A DNA stretch of 64,000 nt from Brachybacterium sacelli (GTDB lineage: Bacteria > Actinomycetota > Actinomycetes > Actinomycetales > Dermabacteraceae), in assembly GCF_017876545.1 (NCBI RefSeq), contig NZ_JAGIOD010000001.1, forward strand, positions 1,116,001 to 1,180,000, in the 5' to 3' direction. A program made the translations under genes and the position numbers. Positions 16,460-25,079 of the stretch are shown here, one piece after another. The notes below the pieces were generated by a model. That model was given only the letters and a program-made list of their open reading frames with translations. It was not told where the DNA came from and searched no databases. Position 1 is the first letter of the stretch, and each line of letters opens with the position of its first letter.

Positions 16460-17929
16460 TCACCGCACCACCGCCACCCCGTGGGCGGGCACCGCGCCGG
16501 CCGCGGCGGGGCCGGCGGCGTCGAGCATGTCGGCGCCGCTGACCGCCTCGAGGACCTCGCCGGGTGCGGGCCGGTCCTCCTCGCCCAGGTTCAGCACGAG
16601 CGTGAGCGGCCGCGTCCCGGCCTCGTCGCGCGGGGTCAGCACGATCTCGGCGTAGGCGTTCTCGAGGGTCCCCTCACGCACCTCGACGTGCGCCTCGGCC
16701 AGCCACGCCTCGCGACGGCGCAGGGCGAGCAGCCGCTGATGCACCTCGAGGATGCGTGGGGCCGCCTCCGGATCGAGCACCTGCAGCGGGCGCGGGGCCG
16801 GGCTCGAGCCGGGATCGGCGGCGTCGTCCGTCGCCGCGGGTTCCTCGGCCGTGCCCTCGGGGCCCTCCCGCACTCCCGCCGGGGCCTCCGGGAACGCGGG
16901 CCGGATTGCGTCGTCCCCGCCGGGTCGCTCCTCCTTCACCCCGATCGCTCCGAACTCATCGCCCGCGTACACCGCGGGGATGCCGGGCAGCAGCGCCAGC
17001 AGAGCGTAGGCGACGGCCAGGTCGCGACCGTCGGACAGCTGCGAGGCGATGCGGGTGGTGTCGTGATTGCCCACGAACGTCAGGGGGCGGGAGCCGCCGT
17101 CCGTGTCGAGGAACTCCTGGTGACGGCCCAGGGCGTGGGCCAGCTCGAAGAGGTTCTCGTCGTGCAGTGCCGACCAGATCGCCTTCCACAGCTCGTACTG
17201 GGTGACCGAGTCCGCGCCCGAGGCGGCGGCGAACGCCGAGTAGTCGCCGTGGATGACCTCGCCGAGCAGCCAGGCCTGCGGGTGCGCGGTGCGGACCCGC
17301 TCGAGGATCGGCGCCCAGGTCTCGGCCCCGGCGGCGTACATCGCATCCAACCGCCACCCGTCGGCTCCGCGGTCGAGCCACAGGGTCATGATGTCCACGA
17401 TCGCGTCCTGCACGACGGAATCGCTCAGGTCCAGCTCGACCAGGTCGGCGTTGCCCTCGAAGGCGTACGGGTGCTCGCCCGCCCAACGGATGTGGGCGCC
17501 CTCGGGGGAGTTCGGGCCGACGGAGATCGCGCGGCGGGCCACCGGATGACGGTCCGAGACGTGGTTGAACACCCCGTCGAGCACGACCCGGATGCCGCGC
17601 TCGTGGCAGGCGGCGATCAGGGCGTCGACATCCTGGTCGCTGCCGAGCCGCGGGTCCGGGCGGCGGTGGTCGAGGGTGTCGTAGCCGTGGGAGACGGAGT
17701 CGAAGACCGGGTTCAGGATCATCACGTTCGCGCCGAGACCGACGAGATGGTCGAGCCAGCCCAGCAGGCGCGGCAGCCGGTGGACGACGTTCTCGCCCGC
17801 CGCCCCGCCGTAGCCCTCGCCCTCGAGATCCTCGCGATGCCCTGGCGCCCCGCAGAAGCCCAGCGGGTAGACCTGCCAGCAGATCGCGTCCCGGATCCAG
17901 GGGGGTGAGGACGGTTCCGTCGTGTTCAT
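16460..17929 (-). CDS. GH13 family alpha-glucan hydrolase
   Basis: 489 residues, no signal peptide, so cytoplasmic. The GH13 catalytic set is complete: VVLDGVFNHV (region I), GWRLDAMYA with nucleophile Asp195, LLGEVIHG with acid/base Glu224 and FVGNHDTTR with Asp290. The small size and cytoplasmic location fit an oligosaccharide-acting enzyme (neopullulanase, maltodextrin glucosidase or oligo-1,6-glucosidase type). An acidic Pro/Ala/Glu insert at about residues 335-385 lies between the barrel and the C-terminal beta domain and looks disordered. Start ATG at 17929 has TACGAT 6 nt upstream. It is divergent from the esterase gene with 87 bp between. Confidence 0.9.
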   Translation of the reverse strand: MNTTEPSSPPWIRDAICWQVYPLGFCGAPGHREDLEGEGYGGAAGENVVHRLPRLLGWLDHLVGLGANVMILNPVFDSVSHGYDTLDHRRPDPRLGSDQDVDALIAACHERGIRVVLDGVFNHVSDRHPVARRAISVGPNSPEGAHIRWAGEHPYAFEGNADLVELDLSDSVVQDAIVDIMTLWLDRGADGWRLDAMYAAGAETWAPILERVRTAHPQAWLLGEVIHGDYSAFAAASGADSVTQYELWKAIWSALHDENLFELAHALGRHQEFLDTDGGSRPLTFVGNHDTTRIASQLSDGRDLAVAYALLALLPGIPAVYAGDEFGAIGVKEERPGGDDAIRPAFPEAPAGVREGPEGTAEEPAATDDAADPGSSPAPRPLQVLDPEAAPRILEVHQRLLALRRREAWLAEAHVEVREGTLENAYAEIVLTPRDEAGTRPLTLVLNLGEEDRPAPGEVLEAVSGADMLDAAGPAAAGAVPAHGVAVVR

Positions 17930-17935
17930 CTCGCC

Positions 17936-17941
17936 ATCGTA
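17936..17941 (-). promoter_or_regulatory. -10 box of the GH13 gene
   Basis: TACGAT, 6 nt before the ATG at 17929; leaderless layout. Confidence 0.45.
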
Positions 17942-18016
17942 TGCGTGGTGTTCACTGGGTCCTGCCGCCCGTTCCGACGCGCCGCCGGCGCCGCGACCAC
18001 CTCAGGAGATCCACCG

Positions 18017-18793
18017 ATGATCCGTCTGCGCACCGATATCTTCTCCGAGTCCCTCGGGATGGGCACCTCGATGGTGGTGCTGATGCCGCAGGCCGCCTCG
18101 GGCATCGGGATGGAGGGTGCCGAGGGGAGCGGCACCTCGGTCCGCGGCGTCCCGGTGCTCTACCTCCTGCACGGACTCAGCGACGACTGCACGATCTGGG
18201 AGCGCCGCACCTCGATCGAGCGCTACGCCACCGAGAAGGGCATCGCGGTGGTGATGCCGGAGGTGCGTCGCTCCTTCTATTGCGACGAGGCGGTGGGGGA
18301 GAACTACTGGACCTTCGTCGCGGAAGAGCTGCCGCAGCTGATCGCACGCACCTTCCACGTCTCCACCTCCCGCGAGGACACCTTCGTGGCGGGCCTGTCG
18401 ATGGGCGGGTTCGGCGCGTTCAAGTTGGCGCTGAACCGTCCGGAGCGCTTCGCGGCCGCGGCGAGCCTGTCCGGAGCTCTGGATCCGGCCTCGCTAGGGC
18501 TCGAGCACAACACCGGCCATCTCGCCGAGCGCGTCTGGGGCGGGCGGGACCTCGCCGGCACTGCCGATGACCTCCTGGGCAGGCTCGGCACCGCGGATCC
18601 GCTCTCGCTGCCGGCTCTGTTCCTGGACTGCGGCACCGAGGACGCTCTGGTCGAGCAGAACCGCCGCGTCATCGAGGCCGCCGAGGCCGCGAGCGTCGAC
18701 CTCACCTCGCGCCTGCGCCCGGGGGATCACACCTGGGAGTTCTGGGACCAGGGGATCCAGGACGTGCTGGACTGGCTGCCGATCCGGCCCTGA
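18017..18793 (+). CDS. Alpha/beta-hydrolase, esterase D/EstA family
   Basis: 258 residues. Putative-esterase family (PF00756-like; relatives are tributyrin esterase and S-formylglutathione hydrolase). It starts with FSESLGMGTSMVVLMP, then VLYLLHGLSDDCTIWERRTS (oxyanion region), AGLSMGGFGAFKL with the nucleophile Ser, a DCGTEDALV Asp and GDHTWEFWDQGIQ with the catalytic His. No signal peptide. ATG at 18017 has AGGAG 7 nt upstream. The true substrate cannot be told from sequence. Confidence 0.88.
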   Translation: MIRLRTDIFSESLGMGTSMVVLMPQAASGIGMEGAEGSGTSVRGVPVLYLLHGLSDDCTIWERRTSIERYATEKGIAVVMPEVRRSFYCDEAVGENYWTFVAEELPQLIARTFHVSTSREDTFVAGLSMGGFGAFKLALNRPERFAAAASLSGALDPASLGLEHNTGHLAERVWGGRDLAGTADDLLGRLGTADPLSLPALFLDCGTEDALVEQNRRVIEAAEAASVDLTSRLRPGDHTWEFWDQGIQDVLDWLPIRP

Positions 18794-18949
18794 CCCGGAC
18801 CGACGGAACACAGCCCGCCCGAGTCCGCCGCCGGCGCACGCCATGGAACACCCGCCGGGACACCGCCCGAATACGGCACGATGGGCACGGATCCGCCGTG
18901 GCGCCGACCGTCGTCGCCCGGCCCTCACCTCTCGAGCCCAGGAGCGACC

Positions 18950-19234
18950 GTGGCCCTCTTCGCCGTCCAGTACACCTACACCGACGACGCCGACCGGGTC
19001 GCCATCTACCGCCCCGAGCACCGTGAGCACCTGGACGAACTGCACCGCGAGGGGACGCTGCTGCTGTCCGGTCCCCTCGGCGGCACCCCCGGCGGGCTGC
19101 TGGTCGTGGTGGCGCAGTCCGAGGAGGACGCGCTGGCCAAGCTCGACGGCGACCCCTTCAAGCGCGAGGGCGTGATCATCGACCGCAGCGCCCGCGAGTG
19201 GACCGTCGTGATCGGCGAGATCGCCGGCGCCTGA
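18950..19234 (+). CDS. YciI-like protein
   Basis: 94 residues, YCII/ferredoxin-like alpha-beta fold (PF03795-like). The usual pattern is present: FAVQYTYTDDADRVAIYRPEHREHLDEL with the conserved His, then GTLLLSGPLGG and DPFKREGVI. Members are small dimeric proteins, some acting as enzymes or as subunits of catabolic pathways; the role here is unknown. GTG at 18950 is chosen because AGGAG lies 5 nt upstream; the frame upstream of it is unsupported. It is convergent with the next gene, 6 nt apart. Confidence 0.85.
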   Translation: MALFAVQYTYTDDADRVAIYRPEHREHLDELHREGTLLLSGPLGGTPGGLLVVVAQSEEDALAKLDGDPFKREGVIIDRSAREWTVVIGEIAGA

Positions 19235-19240
19235 GCTCGC

Positions 19241-19744
19241 TCAGCCCTCGCCGGCTGCGCGTCGGCGCCCGGCCTCCTGCATCTCCAGCACCTGGACGAC
19301 GCTCGCCGCCGGGGCCACCTCGTCGCCGACGATCACCAGCGGCACCGCCTCCGGTCCGCCATGCTCGGCGAGGAACGGCTGCGCGTCGGCGTCCTGGTAG
19401 ATGTTCACCCAGGCCACGTCCTCCCGCGGAGGCCGGACCGCGGTCTGCAATCGCGCCGACAGCGTGCTGCCGGGTGCCCACAGGATGATCACGACGTCGT
19501 CGCCGCGGCGGGCGAGGGCGGTCGCCAGCGGTGTGTGGGGGCCGGTGCGCAGAGGACTCGTCCAGTACGCCATGAACAGGGAGAACAGGAGGAAGAGCAC
19601 CGCGATGAGCAGCTGATCGGCGAGCGCGAACAGCGCGGTGGCGAGCAGTCCGCCGAGAAGCAGCACCGCCGAGCGCGACCAGGCCCGCCACGGCGCGCGG
19701 CCTCGGCGCGGACCGGAGGGACCGGGGGCGTCAGGGCTGGTCAT
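19241..19744 (-). CDS. Membrane-anchored thioredoxin-fold protein lacking CxxC
   Basis: 167 residues. Basic N-terminus, two membrane segments (about residues 25-62), then a soluble domain DVVIILWAPGSTLSARLQTAV ... VAWVNIYQDADAQPFLAEHG ... AVPLVIVGDEV that follows the glutaredoxin pattern (beta-alpha-beta, cis-Pro in VPLV). The place where CPxC is expected reads APGS, so it cannot do dithiol chemistry. Relatives in actinobacteria keep the Cys pair. It may be a binding or structural derivative. TACCCT is 6 nt before the ATG. Confidence 0.7.
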   Translation of the reverse strand: MTSPDAPGPSGPRRGRAPWRAWSRSAVLLLGGLLATALFALADQLLIAVLFLLFSLFMAYWTSPLRTGPHTPLATALARRGDDVVIILWAPGSTLSARLQTAVRPPREDVAWVNIYQDADAQPFLAEHGGPEAVPLVIVGDEVAPAASVVQVLEMQEAGRRRAAGEG

Positions 19745-19750
19745 GCTGCC

Positions 19751-19756
19751 AGGGTA
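19751..19756 (-). promoter_or_regulatory. -10 box of the thioredoxin-fold membrane protein gene
   Basis: TACCCT, 6 nt before the ATG at 19744; leaderless layout. Confidence 0.45.
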
Positions 19757-19777
19757 CGGGGGTCGGCCGGGCGCCCC

Positions 19778-20692
19778 TCAGATCATCGCGGCCGTGGACA
19801 GGCGGGTGTTCGTCTCGGCCACCAGGGCGTCGCGCAGGGCGCCGACCGCGGGGATCGACAGGGCGCCGCGACGGTTCAGGAGCCCGATCATGCGGTTGTC
19901 GAGGTCGGGCAGCTCCCGCACCACGACCCCCTCGGGCGGTGCGGCCTCGAGCGTGGTCTCGGGCATCAGGGCGACGCCGCCGCCGTGCAGGATCAGGCGC
20001 TGGACGACGATCGAGTCATCGGTCGAGTGGCGCACCTTCGGGACGAAGCCCGCCCGGCGAGCACTGCTGAGCAGGTTCGCCCGACAGCGCTCGCAGCCCG
20101 CGATCCACGAGTCCTCGGCGAGGTCGGCGAGGGTCAGCGCGGGATCGTGGGCGCGCGGATGGTCGCGGGGCAGCACCGCCATCACGCGGTCCTCCATCAG
20201 CGGTGTCCACTCGAGGGTCCCCTCGTCGTCGATGTCGCTGCAGGGGTAGCGGAAGACGAGGGCGAGGTCGAGCTCTCCCTCGCGCACCGCCGGGACCGCG
20301 TCCGGCGGCTCGAGCTCGGAGAAGGTGACCTCGAGGTCGGGGGCCGTCTCGCCCAGGCGCGCCAGCACCGGCGGCAGCAGCACCGCCGCGGCCGAGGGGA
20401 AGGTCCCGAACTTCACGGTGCCGCGGCGCATCGCCGTGATGTCGGCCAGCTCCTCCTCGGCGGCGTGCAGCTGGGCGGCGATCGCCTCGGCGTGCGCGGC
20501 CAGCCGGCCACCGGCCTCGGTCGGGGTGATCCCGGCCGAGGAGCGCAGCAGCAGCTGGGTGCCGACCTCCTTCTCCAGCGCGGCGAGGTGCTGGGACACC
20601 GCGGGCTGGGTCCACCCCAGCTCGCGGGCACCGGCACCGATCGAGCCGTTGCGCACCACGGTGCGGAAGATGAGAAGGCGACGGGGATCCAT
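19778..20692 (-). CDS. LysR family transcriptional regulator
   Basis: 304 residues. N-terminal winged HTH (MDPRRLLIFRTVVRNGS ... LGWTQPAVSQHLAALEKEVG) and a LysR substrate domain. It sits just downstream of the monooxygenase/ABC operon on the same strand, with 70 nt between, and is the likely regulator of that operon (inference). ATG at 20692 is chosen: TACGAT lies 7 nt upstream. ATG at 20701 is in frame. The substrate domain holds a CERCRANL Cys pair, which could be a ligand or redox feature but is not a family hallmark. Confidence 0.88.
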   Translation of the reverse strand: MDPRRLLIFRTVVRNGSIGAGARELGWTQPAVSQHLAALEKEVGTQLLLRSSAGITPTEAGGRLAAHAEAIAAQLHAAEEELADITAMRRGTVKFGTFPSAAAVLLPPVLARLGETAPDLEVTFSELEPPDAVPAVREGELDLALVFRYPCSDIDDEGTLEWTPLMEDRVMAVLPRDHPRAHDPALTLADLAEDSWIAGCERCRANLLSSARRAGFVPKVRHSTDDSIVVQRLILHGGGVALMPETTLEAAPPEGVVVRELPDLDNRMIGLLNRRGALSIPAVGALRDALVAETNTRLSTAAMI

Positions 20693-20699
20693 GTCCTCC

Positions 20700-20705
20700 A
20701 TCGTA
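20700..20705 (-). promoter_or_regulatory. -10 box of the LysR gene
   Basis: TACGAT, 7 nt before the ATG at 20692. Confidence 0.35.
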
Positions 20706-20762
20706 ATCGCCCGCCTCAAGCCCTGCTTATGGGTTTGGCCACCCTGCTCGGGACCGCTCCGG

Positions 20763-22139
20763 TCACAGGGGGTCCAGCCCGAGGTTCTCCCGCAGCGTGG
20801 CGCCGGCGTATTCGGCCGGGTACACGCCCCGTTCCTGCAGGCGCGGGACGAGGTGGTCGACGATGTCGTCGAGCCCCGAGGGGATCAGCCAGGGGGTGAT
20901 GTTCAGGCCGTCGATCGCCCCCAGGCGGGCGAAGTCGGCCAGGCGCTCGGCGACCGTGTCGTAGCTGCCGGTGAAGGTTCCCCGCCGGGCACCGGACTTC
21001 TCCCGGGCGAACTCGAGGATCGACTGCCCCTTCTGCGCGGCCTCCTCGCGCCAGGTCCGGGTGAGCTCCTCGGCCTTGGCGAACTGGAATCCGGCGCCGC
21101 GGGTCACCCCGGACTCGGACACTTCCGGGGCCACGTCGGGCAGCGGCCCCTCGGGGTCGAAACCAGACAGGTCCCGGCCCCAGTACTGCTCGAGCAGGGC
21201 GATGGCCTGCTCAGGGCCGACCTGCAGGTCGCGGACCCAGCGCACCTTCTCCTCGGCCTCCGCCTCGGTGGGGGCGAGGATGATCTCTGCGCCCGGCAGG
21301 ATCTTCACGCTGCCCGGATCGCGGCCCGCGGCCACGACGCGCTCGGTGATGCTGCGGCGGAAGTCGACCGCCGCCTCGAGGCCGCCGTGCGGGGAGAAGA
21401 TGACGTCGGCCGTGCGGGCGGCGAAGTCCTGGCCGGCCGGGGAGGCTCCGGCCTGGAACAGGACCGGGCGGCCCTGCGCCGAGGCCGGCAGGTCGCCCTG
21501 GGTGCGCACCGAGTAGTGGGCGCCGTCGTGGGAGATGCTCTCGCCCCGCCAGTACTGCTCGGCGACCTCCACGAACGCCTCGGCGTGGAGGTACCGGTCG
21601 GCGTGGTCGAGGTAGCCTCCGCGCCGGAAGTTCTCCCCGGTCCAGGCGTTGTCGGTGGTCACGATGTTCCAGCCGGCGCGGCCCCCGGAGAGCAGATCGA
21701 GGGTCTGCAGGCGGCGGGCCAGGTCCACCGGGTCGTTGTAGGTGGTGTTCTGCGTGGCGACCAGCCCGATCCTGTCGGTGGCGGCGGCCAGCGCGGCCAG
21801 CAGGGTCTGGGCGTCGGGGCGGCCGGCCACGTCGAGCTCGAAGGGCACCTTGCGGTGCTCTCGCAGCCGCAGGCCCTCGCCCAGGAAGAAGGCCGCGAAC
21901 TTCCCGCGCTCGGCGGTGCGCACCAGCGACTCGAAGGACTCCCAGGCCACCTGGTCGCCGCTGGAGGGCAGGCGCCAGATGGTGGAGGAGTTCACGCCCT
22001 GGAAGAACGCTCCGAAGGCGAGCTGCCCGGTGGGGGTGTGGTCGGAATGGATCGGGTGCTCGGCGGTGCCGGTCGCCAGGGCCGCGGCCTCCGCGGAGAG
22101 CCCGGAATCGGCGAGGGTGGGGAACTGCGCGGTGGTCAT
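20763..22139 (-). CDS. NtaA/SnaA/DszA-family FMNH2-dependent monooxygenase
   Basis: 458 residues, bacterial luciferase-like barrel. Family marks: FGAFFQGVN at strand 1, AERGKFAAFFLGEGL, the LVATQNTTYNDPVDLARRLQTLDLLSGGRAGWNIVTT block, and VLFQAGASPAGQDFAARTADVIF. Such enzymes use FMNH2 from a separate reductase to cleave C-S or C-N bonds (nitrilotriacetate, dibenzothiophene sulfone, S-alkyl-cysteine derivatives). It is the last gene of a five-gene operon whose members overlap by 4 nt (start at 22136-22139). With an amino-acid-type ABC importer upstream, organosulfur use is the likely job, as in the Bacillus yxe and ytm operons. Confidence 0.9.
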   Translation of the reverse strand: MTTAQFPTLADSGLSAEAAALATGTAEHPIHSDHTPTGQLAFGAFFQGVNSSTIWRLPSSGDQVAWESFESLVRTAERGKFAAFFLGEGLRLREHRKVPFELDVAGRPDAQTLLAALAAATDRIGLVATQNTTYNDPVDLARRLQTLDLLSGGRAGWNIVTTDNAWTGENFRRGGYLDHADRYLHAEAFVEVAEQYWRGESISHDGAHYSVRTQGDLPASAQGRPVLFQAGASPAGQDFAARTADVIFSPHGGLEAAVDFRRSITERVVAAGRDPGSVKILPGAEIILAPTEAEAEEKVRWVRDLQVGPEQAIALLEQYWGRDLSGFDPEGPLPDVAPEVSESGVTRGAGFQFAKAEELTRTWREEAAQKGQSILEFAREKSGARRGTFTGSYDTVAERLADFARLGAIDGLNITPWLIPSGLDDIVDHLVPRLQERGVYPAEYAGATLRENLGLDPL

Positions 22140-23140
22140 GCGGGGTCCTTGCTCGTGAGGCGGGCGCGGTCGGAGCGGCGCGCGGGATCGTTGCTGTACG
22201 GGGGCAGTGGGAGGCCGAGCTGCTCGCGCAGGCTCTGCCCGGTGGTCGGGGCCGGAGCGACCAGGCCCTGTTCGCGGAGGGCCGTGGCCAGCTCGGTGAC
22301 CGTGCCCAGCGGGTCCGCCTCGAGGTCCAGGCCCACCAGGCGCACCAGGTGCACGGGCGGGCCGTCCTCGTCGGCCCGCGCCGCGTCGACCGTCTCGAGG
22401 ACGGCGCCGGAGCCGGTGGAGACGTCGAGGTCGAGGGCACGGCCGTCGGCCAGCTCGACGGCCGCCCTCTCGCCGGCGGCGGCCCGGTCGGTGTCGGCGA
22501 CCAGCACCGGGACCAGGCCCTGCGGAGAGCGCGGGGTGATCGCCGGCCCCCGTACGGAGAAGGTCTCGCCCGTGAAGTCGGCGTACTGCAGGCGCGAGGC
22601 GTCGACGTACACGCCGCGTCCGGTGTCGCGCACGACGGCGTCGGGGGCCCAGGAGTCCCAGATCAGGCGGGAGGCCTCGAGCACGTCGGCCGCCTCCCGG
22701 GCGGTGGCCTCGAGGCCCAGCGTGGTGCGACCGACGGCCGCGGCCACCGCGGGGTCGGTCTCCGCGGTCAGCAGCCAGCCGGCGCGGCCGTGGGAGATGT
22801 GGTCGAGGCTCATCAGCTGGGTGGCCAGGTGGAACGGCTCGACGTAGACGGCGTCGGTGCGGGGCAGCAGGGCGACGTCCCGGGTCAGCGGCGCCAGATG
22901 GGAGGCCACGTGGATCGGGTGGAGACCGCCGTCGCTGATCGTCAGGGCGCCGACGCCGGCGGCCTCGAGCCCGCGGGCGAGGTCGGCGAGGCCCTCCAGG
23001 AGCTCAGGATCGGCGACCAGGTCGACCGCGAGCACCGGCAGGGCTCGCCCCGGGTCGGAGGTGGCGGCGGTGGTCGCGTCCGGCGCCGGGGCGCCGTGCC
23101 CGTGGGCGACGGAGGAAGGGCTGGATGTCGTGGTGCTCAC
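22136..23140 (-). CDS. Luciferase-like (LLM class) flavin-dependent oxidoreductase
   Basis: 334 residues. Shorter, more divergent member of the luciferase-like superfamily: GLEAAGVGALTISDGG, APLTRDVALLPRTDAVYVEPFHLATQLMSLDHISHGRAGWLLTAE and a VYVDASRLQYADFTGETFSVRGP block that matches the region where LLM enzymes describe the new scan channel. GTG at 23140 has AGGAG 8 nt upstream and overlaps the previous stop by 4 nt (GTGA). It is probably the second oxygenase of the same sulfur-compound pathway; it may act on a different bond or product. Confidence 0.82.
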   Translation of the reverse strand: MSTTTSSPSSVAHGHGAPAPDATTAATSDPGRALPVLAVDLVADPELLEGLADLARGLEAAGVGALTISDGGLHPIHVASHLAPLTRDVALLPRTDAVYVEPFHLATQLMSLDHISHGRAGWLLTAETDPAVAAAVGRTTLGLEATAREAADVLEASRLIWDSWAPDAVVRDTGRGVYVDASRLQYADFTGETFSVRGPAITPRSPQGLVPVLVADTDRAAAGERAAVELADGRALDLDVSTGSGAVLETVDAARADEDGPPVHLVRLVGLDLEADPLGTVTELATALREQGLVAPAPTTGQSLREQLGLPLPPYSNDPARRSDRARLTSKDPA

Positions 23141-24117
23141 GGGTTCTCCTGGGTGTGGGCGCGGGATTCGGGCAGGGCCTCTTCGGTCAGTTTCCACCGC
23201 TCGAGCACTGCGCCGTAGGTGCCGTCCTCGATGAGTGCATTGAGGGCTGCGGCGTACGGGTCCGCGAGGCCGCTGCCGGCCGGGAAGGTGGCGGCGACCA
23301 GGGTCTCGTCGGGCCAGCCGGCGTTGATCCTCCCCTGCACCTCGAAGTCGTCGCGGCGTGCGGTGATGAACGACAGCGACGGGAAGGGGGAGAGGTATCC
23401 GTCCACCCGCCCGGAGCCGAGGGCGAGCAGGGTGTCGGCGTCGGTCGAGTAGTGCTTCAGCTCGGCAGGTTCCTTCCCGGCGGCTTCCAGCTCGGCGTTC
23501 CAGTCGGTGAGGATGCGCTCCTGGTTGGTGGCCGCGCCGACGGCGATGAGGCGCCCGCTGAGGGAAGCGGCGTCCTCGAGCCAGAAGTCGGCGTCCTTCT
23601 GCGTGAGGAACGCCATGTAGGCGGCGCGGTAGGAGGCGAAGTCGAACTTCTGCAGGCGCTCGGCGTTGATGCCGACATTCGCGTGGACCACGTCGAAGTC
23701 CCCGGCCTCGAGCTTCAGCGGCCAGTTCTCCCAGGTGGTCAGCTTCAGCTCGAACTCCAGGCCGAGCTTGTCCGCCACGATCCGGGCGGTGTCGATCTCG
23801 GAGCCGATGTAGGTCTCGTTGTCGTCGGCCAGGAACGACAGCGGCGCGGAGCTGGTGCCGTTGATGCCCACCCGCAGCACCCCGGATCCGGCGATCTCGG
23901 GCGGTAGCAGGGCGGCGACCTCCTGGTCGGGCTCGGCGCGGAGGAGTTCCTGGGTGCCGGAGGTGTCGAGGCCCGCGCCGTCCTCACCGCCGCCGTCGGA
24001 GGCGTCGGCTCCTCCGGCGGTGGCAGGGACCGGGTCGGAGCAGGCCGCGAGCACTCCGACCGGAAGCAGGAGGCCGGAGGCCGTCAGGGCGCGTCGGGAG
24101 AGCAGGCGGGAGGTCAT
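23137..24117 (-). CDS. Amino-acid-type ABC transporter substrate-binding lipoprotein
   Basis: 326 residues. N-terminal SRRALTASGLL (twin-Arg) and lipobox VLAAC, cleaved before Cys at about residue 26. The mature protein has the family 3 binding fold: VLRVGINGTSSAPLSFLADDNE, GSEIDTARIVADKLGLEFEL and TQKDADFWLEDAASLSGRLIAVG. This group binds polar amino acids, cystine and related sulfur compounds. Its start overlaps the ATPase stop by 4 nt. Order is permease, ATPase, binding protein, oxygenase, oxygenase. Confidence 0.9.
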   Translation of the reverse strand: MTSRLLSRRALTASGLLLPVGVLAACSDPVPATAGGADASDGGGEDGAGLDTSGTQELLRAEPDQEVAALLPPEIAGSGVLRVGINGTSSAPLSFLADDNETYIGSEIDTARIVADKLGLEFELKLTTWENWPLKLEAGDFDVVHANVGINAERLQKFDFASYRAAYMAFLTQKDADFWLEDAASLSGRLIAVGAATNQERILTDWNAELEAAGKEPAELKHYSTDADTLLALGSGRVDGYLSPFPSLSFITARRDDFEVQGRINAGWPDETLVAATFPAGSGLADPYAAALNALIEDGTYGAVLERWKLTEEALPESRAHTQENP

Positions 24118-25079
24118 GAGGGGTCCTCGGGGCGAGTGCGGGAGGGAACGGGGGCAGCTGACGGGGCGGTGCCGGCCTCGGCGGCGGGGGCGGGCGCGTC
24201 CTCGGGGGGTGGATCCTGCTCGCCGGTGCGCACGCGCTGCAGGAACGAGCGGGTGCGCTCCTGGGCGGGATGATCGATGACCTGGTCGGGAGGGCCCTGT
24301 TCGACGATCACGCCGCGGTCCATGAACACGACCGTGTCGGCGACGTCGCGGGCGAAGGTGATCTCGTGGGTGACGATCACGAGCGTCGTGCCGGCCCGGG
24401 CCAGGGAGCGGATCACGGCGAGCACCTCCTCGACCAGCTCGGGGTCCAGGGCGCTGGTGGGCTCGTCGAACAGCAGCACCTTCGGATCGAGCGCGAGTGC
24501 GCGGGCGATCGCCACGCGTTGCTGCTGGCCGCCGGAGAGCTGTCGCGGGAAAGCCTGTGCCTTCTCCGACAGCCCCACCAGCTCGAGCAGCTCCCGGGCC
24601 CGGGCCTCGGCCTGCGGCCGGGGAGTCCCCAGCGCACGTCGCGGGGCCTCCGCGACGTTCTGCAGCGCCGTCATGTGGCCGAACAGGTTGAAGCTCTGGA
24701 AGACCATGCCGATCCGCGTGCGCTGGCGCAGCACCTCGCGCTCGGGCAGCTCGTGCAGCAGGTCCCCGTCGCGGCGGTACCCGATCACCTCGCCGTCCAG
24801 GCTGATCAGCCCCTGACTGACGGGTTCGAGGTGATTGACGGTGCGCAGGAGCGTCGACTTGCCGGATCCGGAGGGCCCGAGGATCGCGGTGACCGAGCCG
24901 GGGGCGAGGGTCAGGTCGATCCCGCGCAGCACCTCGAGGTCGCCGAAGGACTTGTGCACGTCCCGGATCTCGACGAGCCCGCCGATCGGGATGTGCGAGC
25001 TCTCCGGTGCCGGGTCGGGGGAGTCGGGCGGCGCATCGGCCGGAGGGGCGCCGCGGCGCAGGAGGTCGAGCAGGCTCAT
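24114..25079 (-). CDS. Amino-acid ABC transporter ATP-binding protein
   Basis: 321 residues. Polar amino acid-type ATPase: GPSGSGKST (Walker A), MVFQSFNLFGHMTALQNV (Q-loop), LSGGQQQRVAIARAL (signature), VLLFDEPTSALDPE (Walker B), VTHEI (H-loop). It has an N-terminal extension of about 35 residues and a Pro/Ala-rich tail of about 50 residues beyond the core, both probably disordered. ATG at 25079 overlaps the permease stop by 4 nt. Confidence 0.95.
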   Translation of the reverse strand: MSLLDLLRRGAPPADAPPDSPDPAPESSHIPIGGLVEIRDVHKSFGDLEVLRGIDLTLAPGSVTAILGPSGSGKSTLLRTVNHLEPVSQGLISLDGEVIGYRRDGDLLHELPEREVLRQRTRIGMVFQSFNLFGHMTALQNVAEAPRRALGTPRPQAEARARELLELVGLSEKAQAFPRQLSGGQQQRVAIARALALDPKVLLFDEPTSALDPELVEEVLAVIRSLARAGTTLVIVTHEITFARDVADTVVFMDRGVIVEQGPPDQVIDHPAQERTRSFLQRVRTGEQDPPPEDAPAPAAEAGTAPSAAPVPSRTRPEDPS

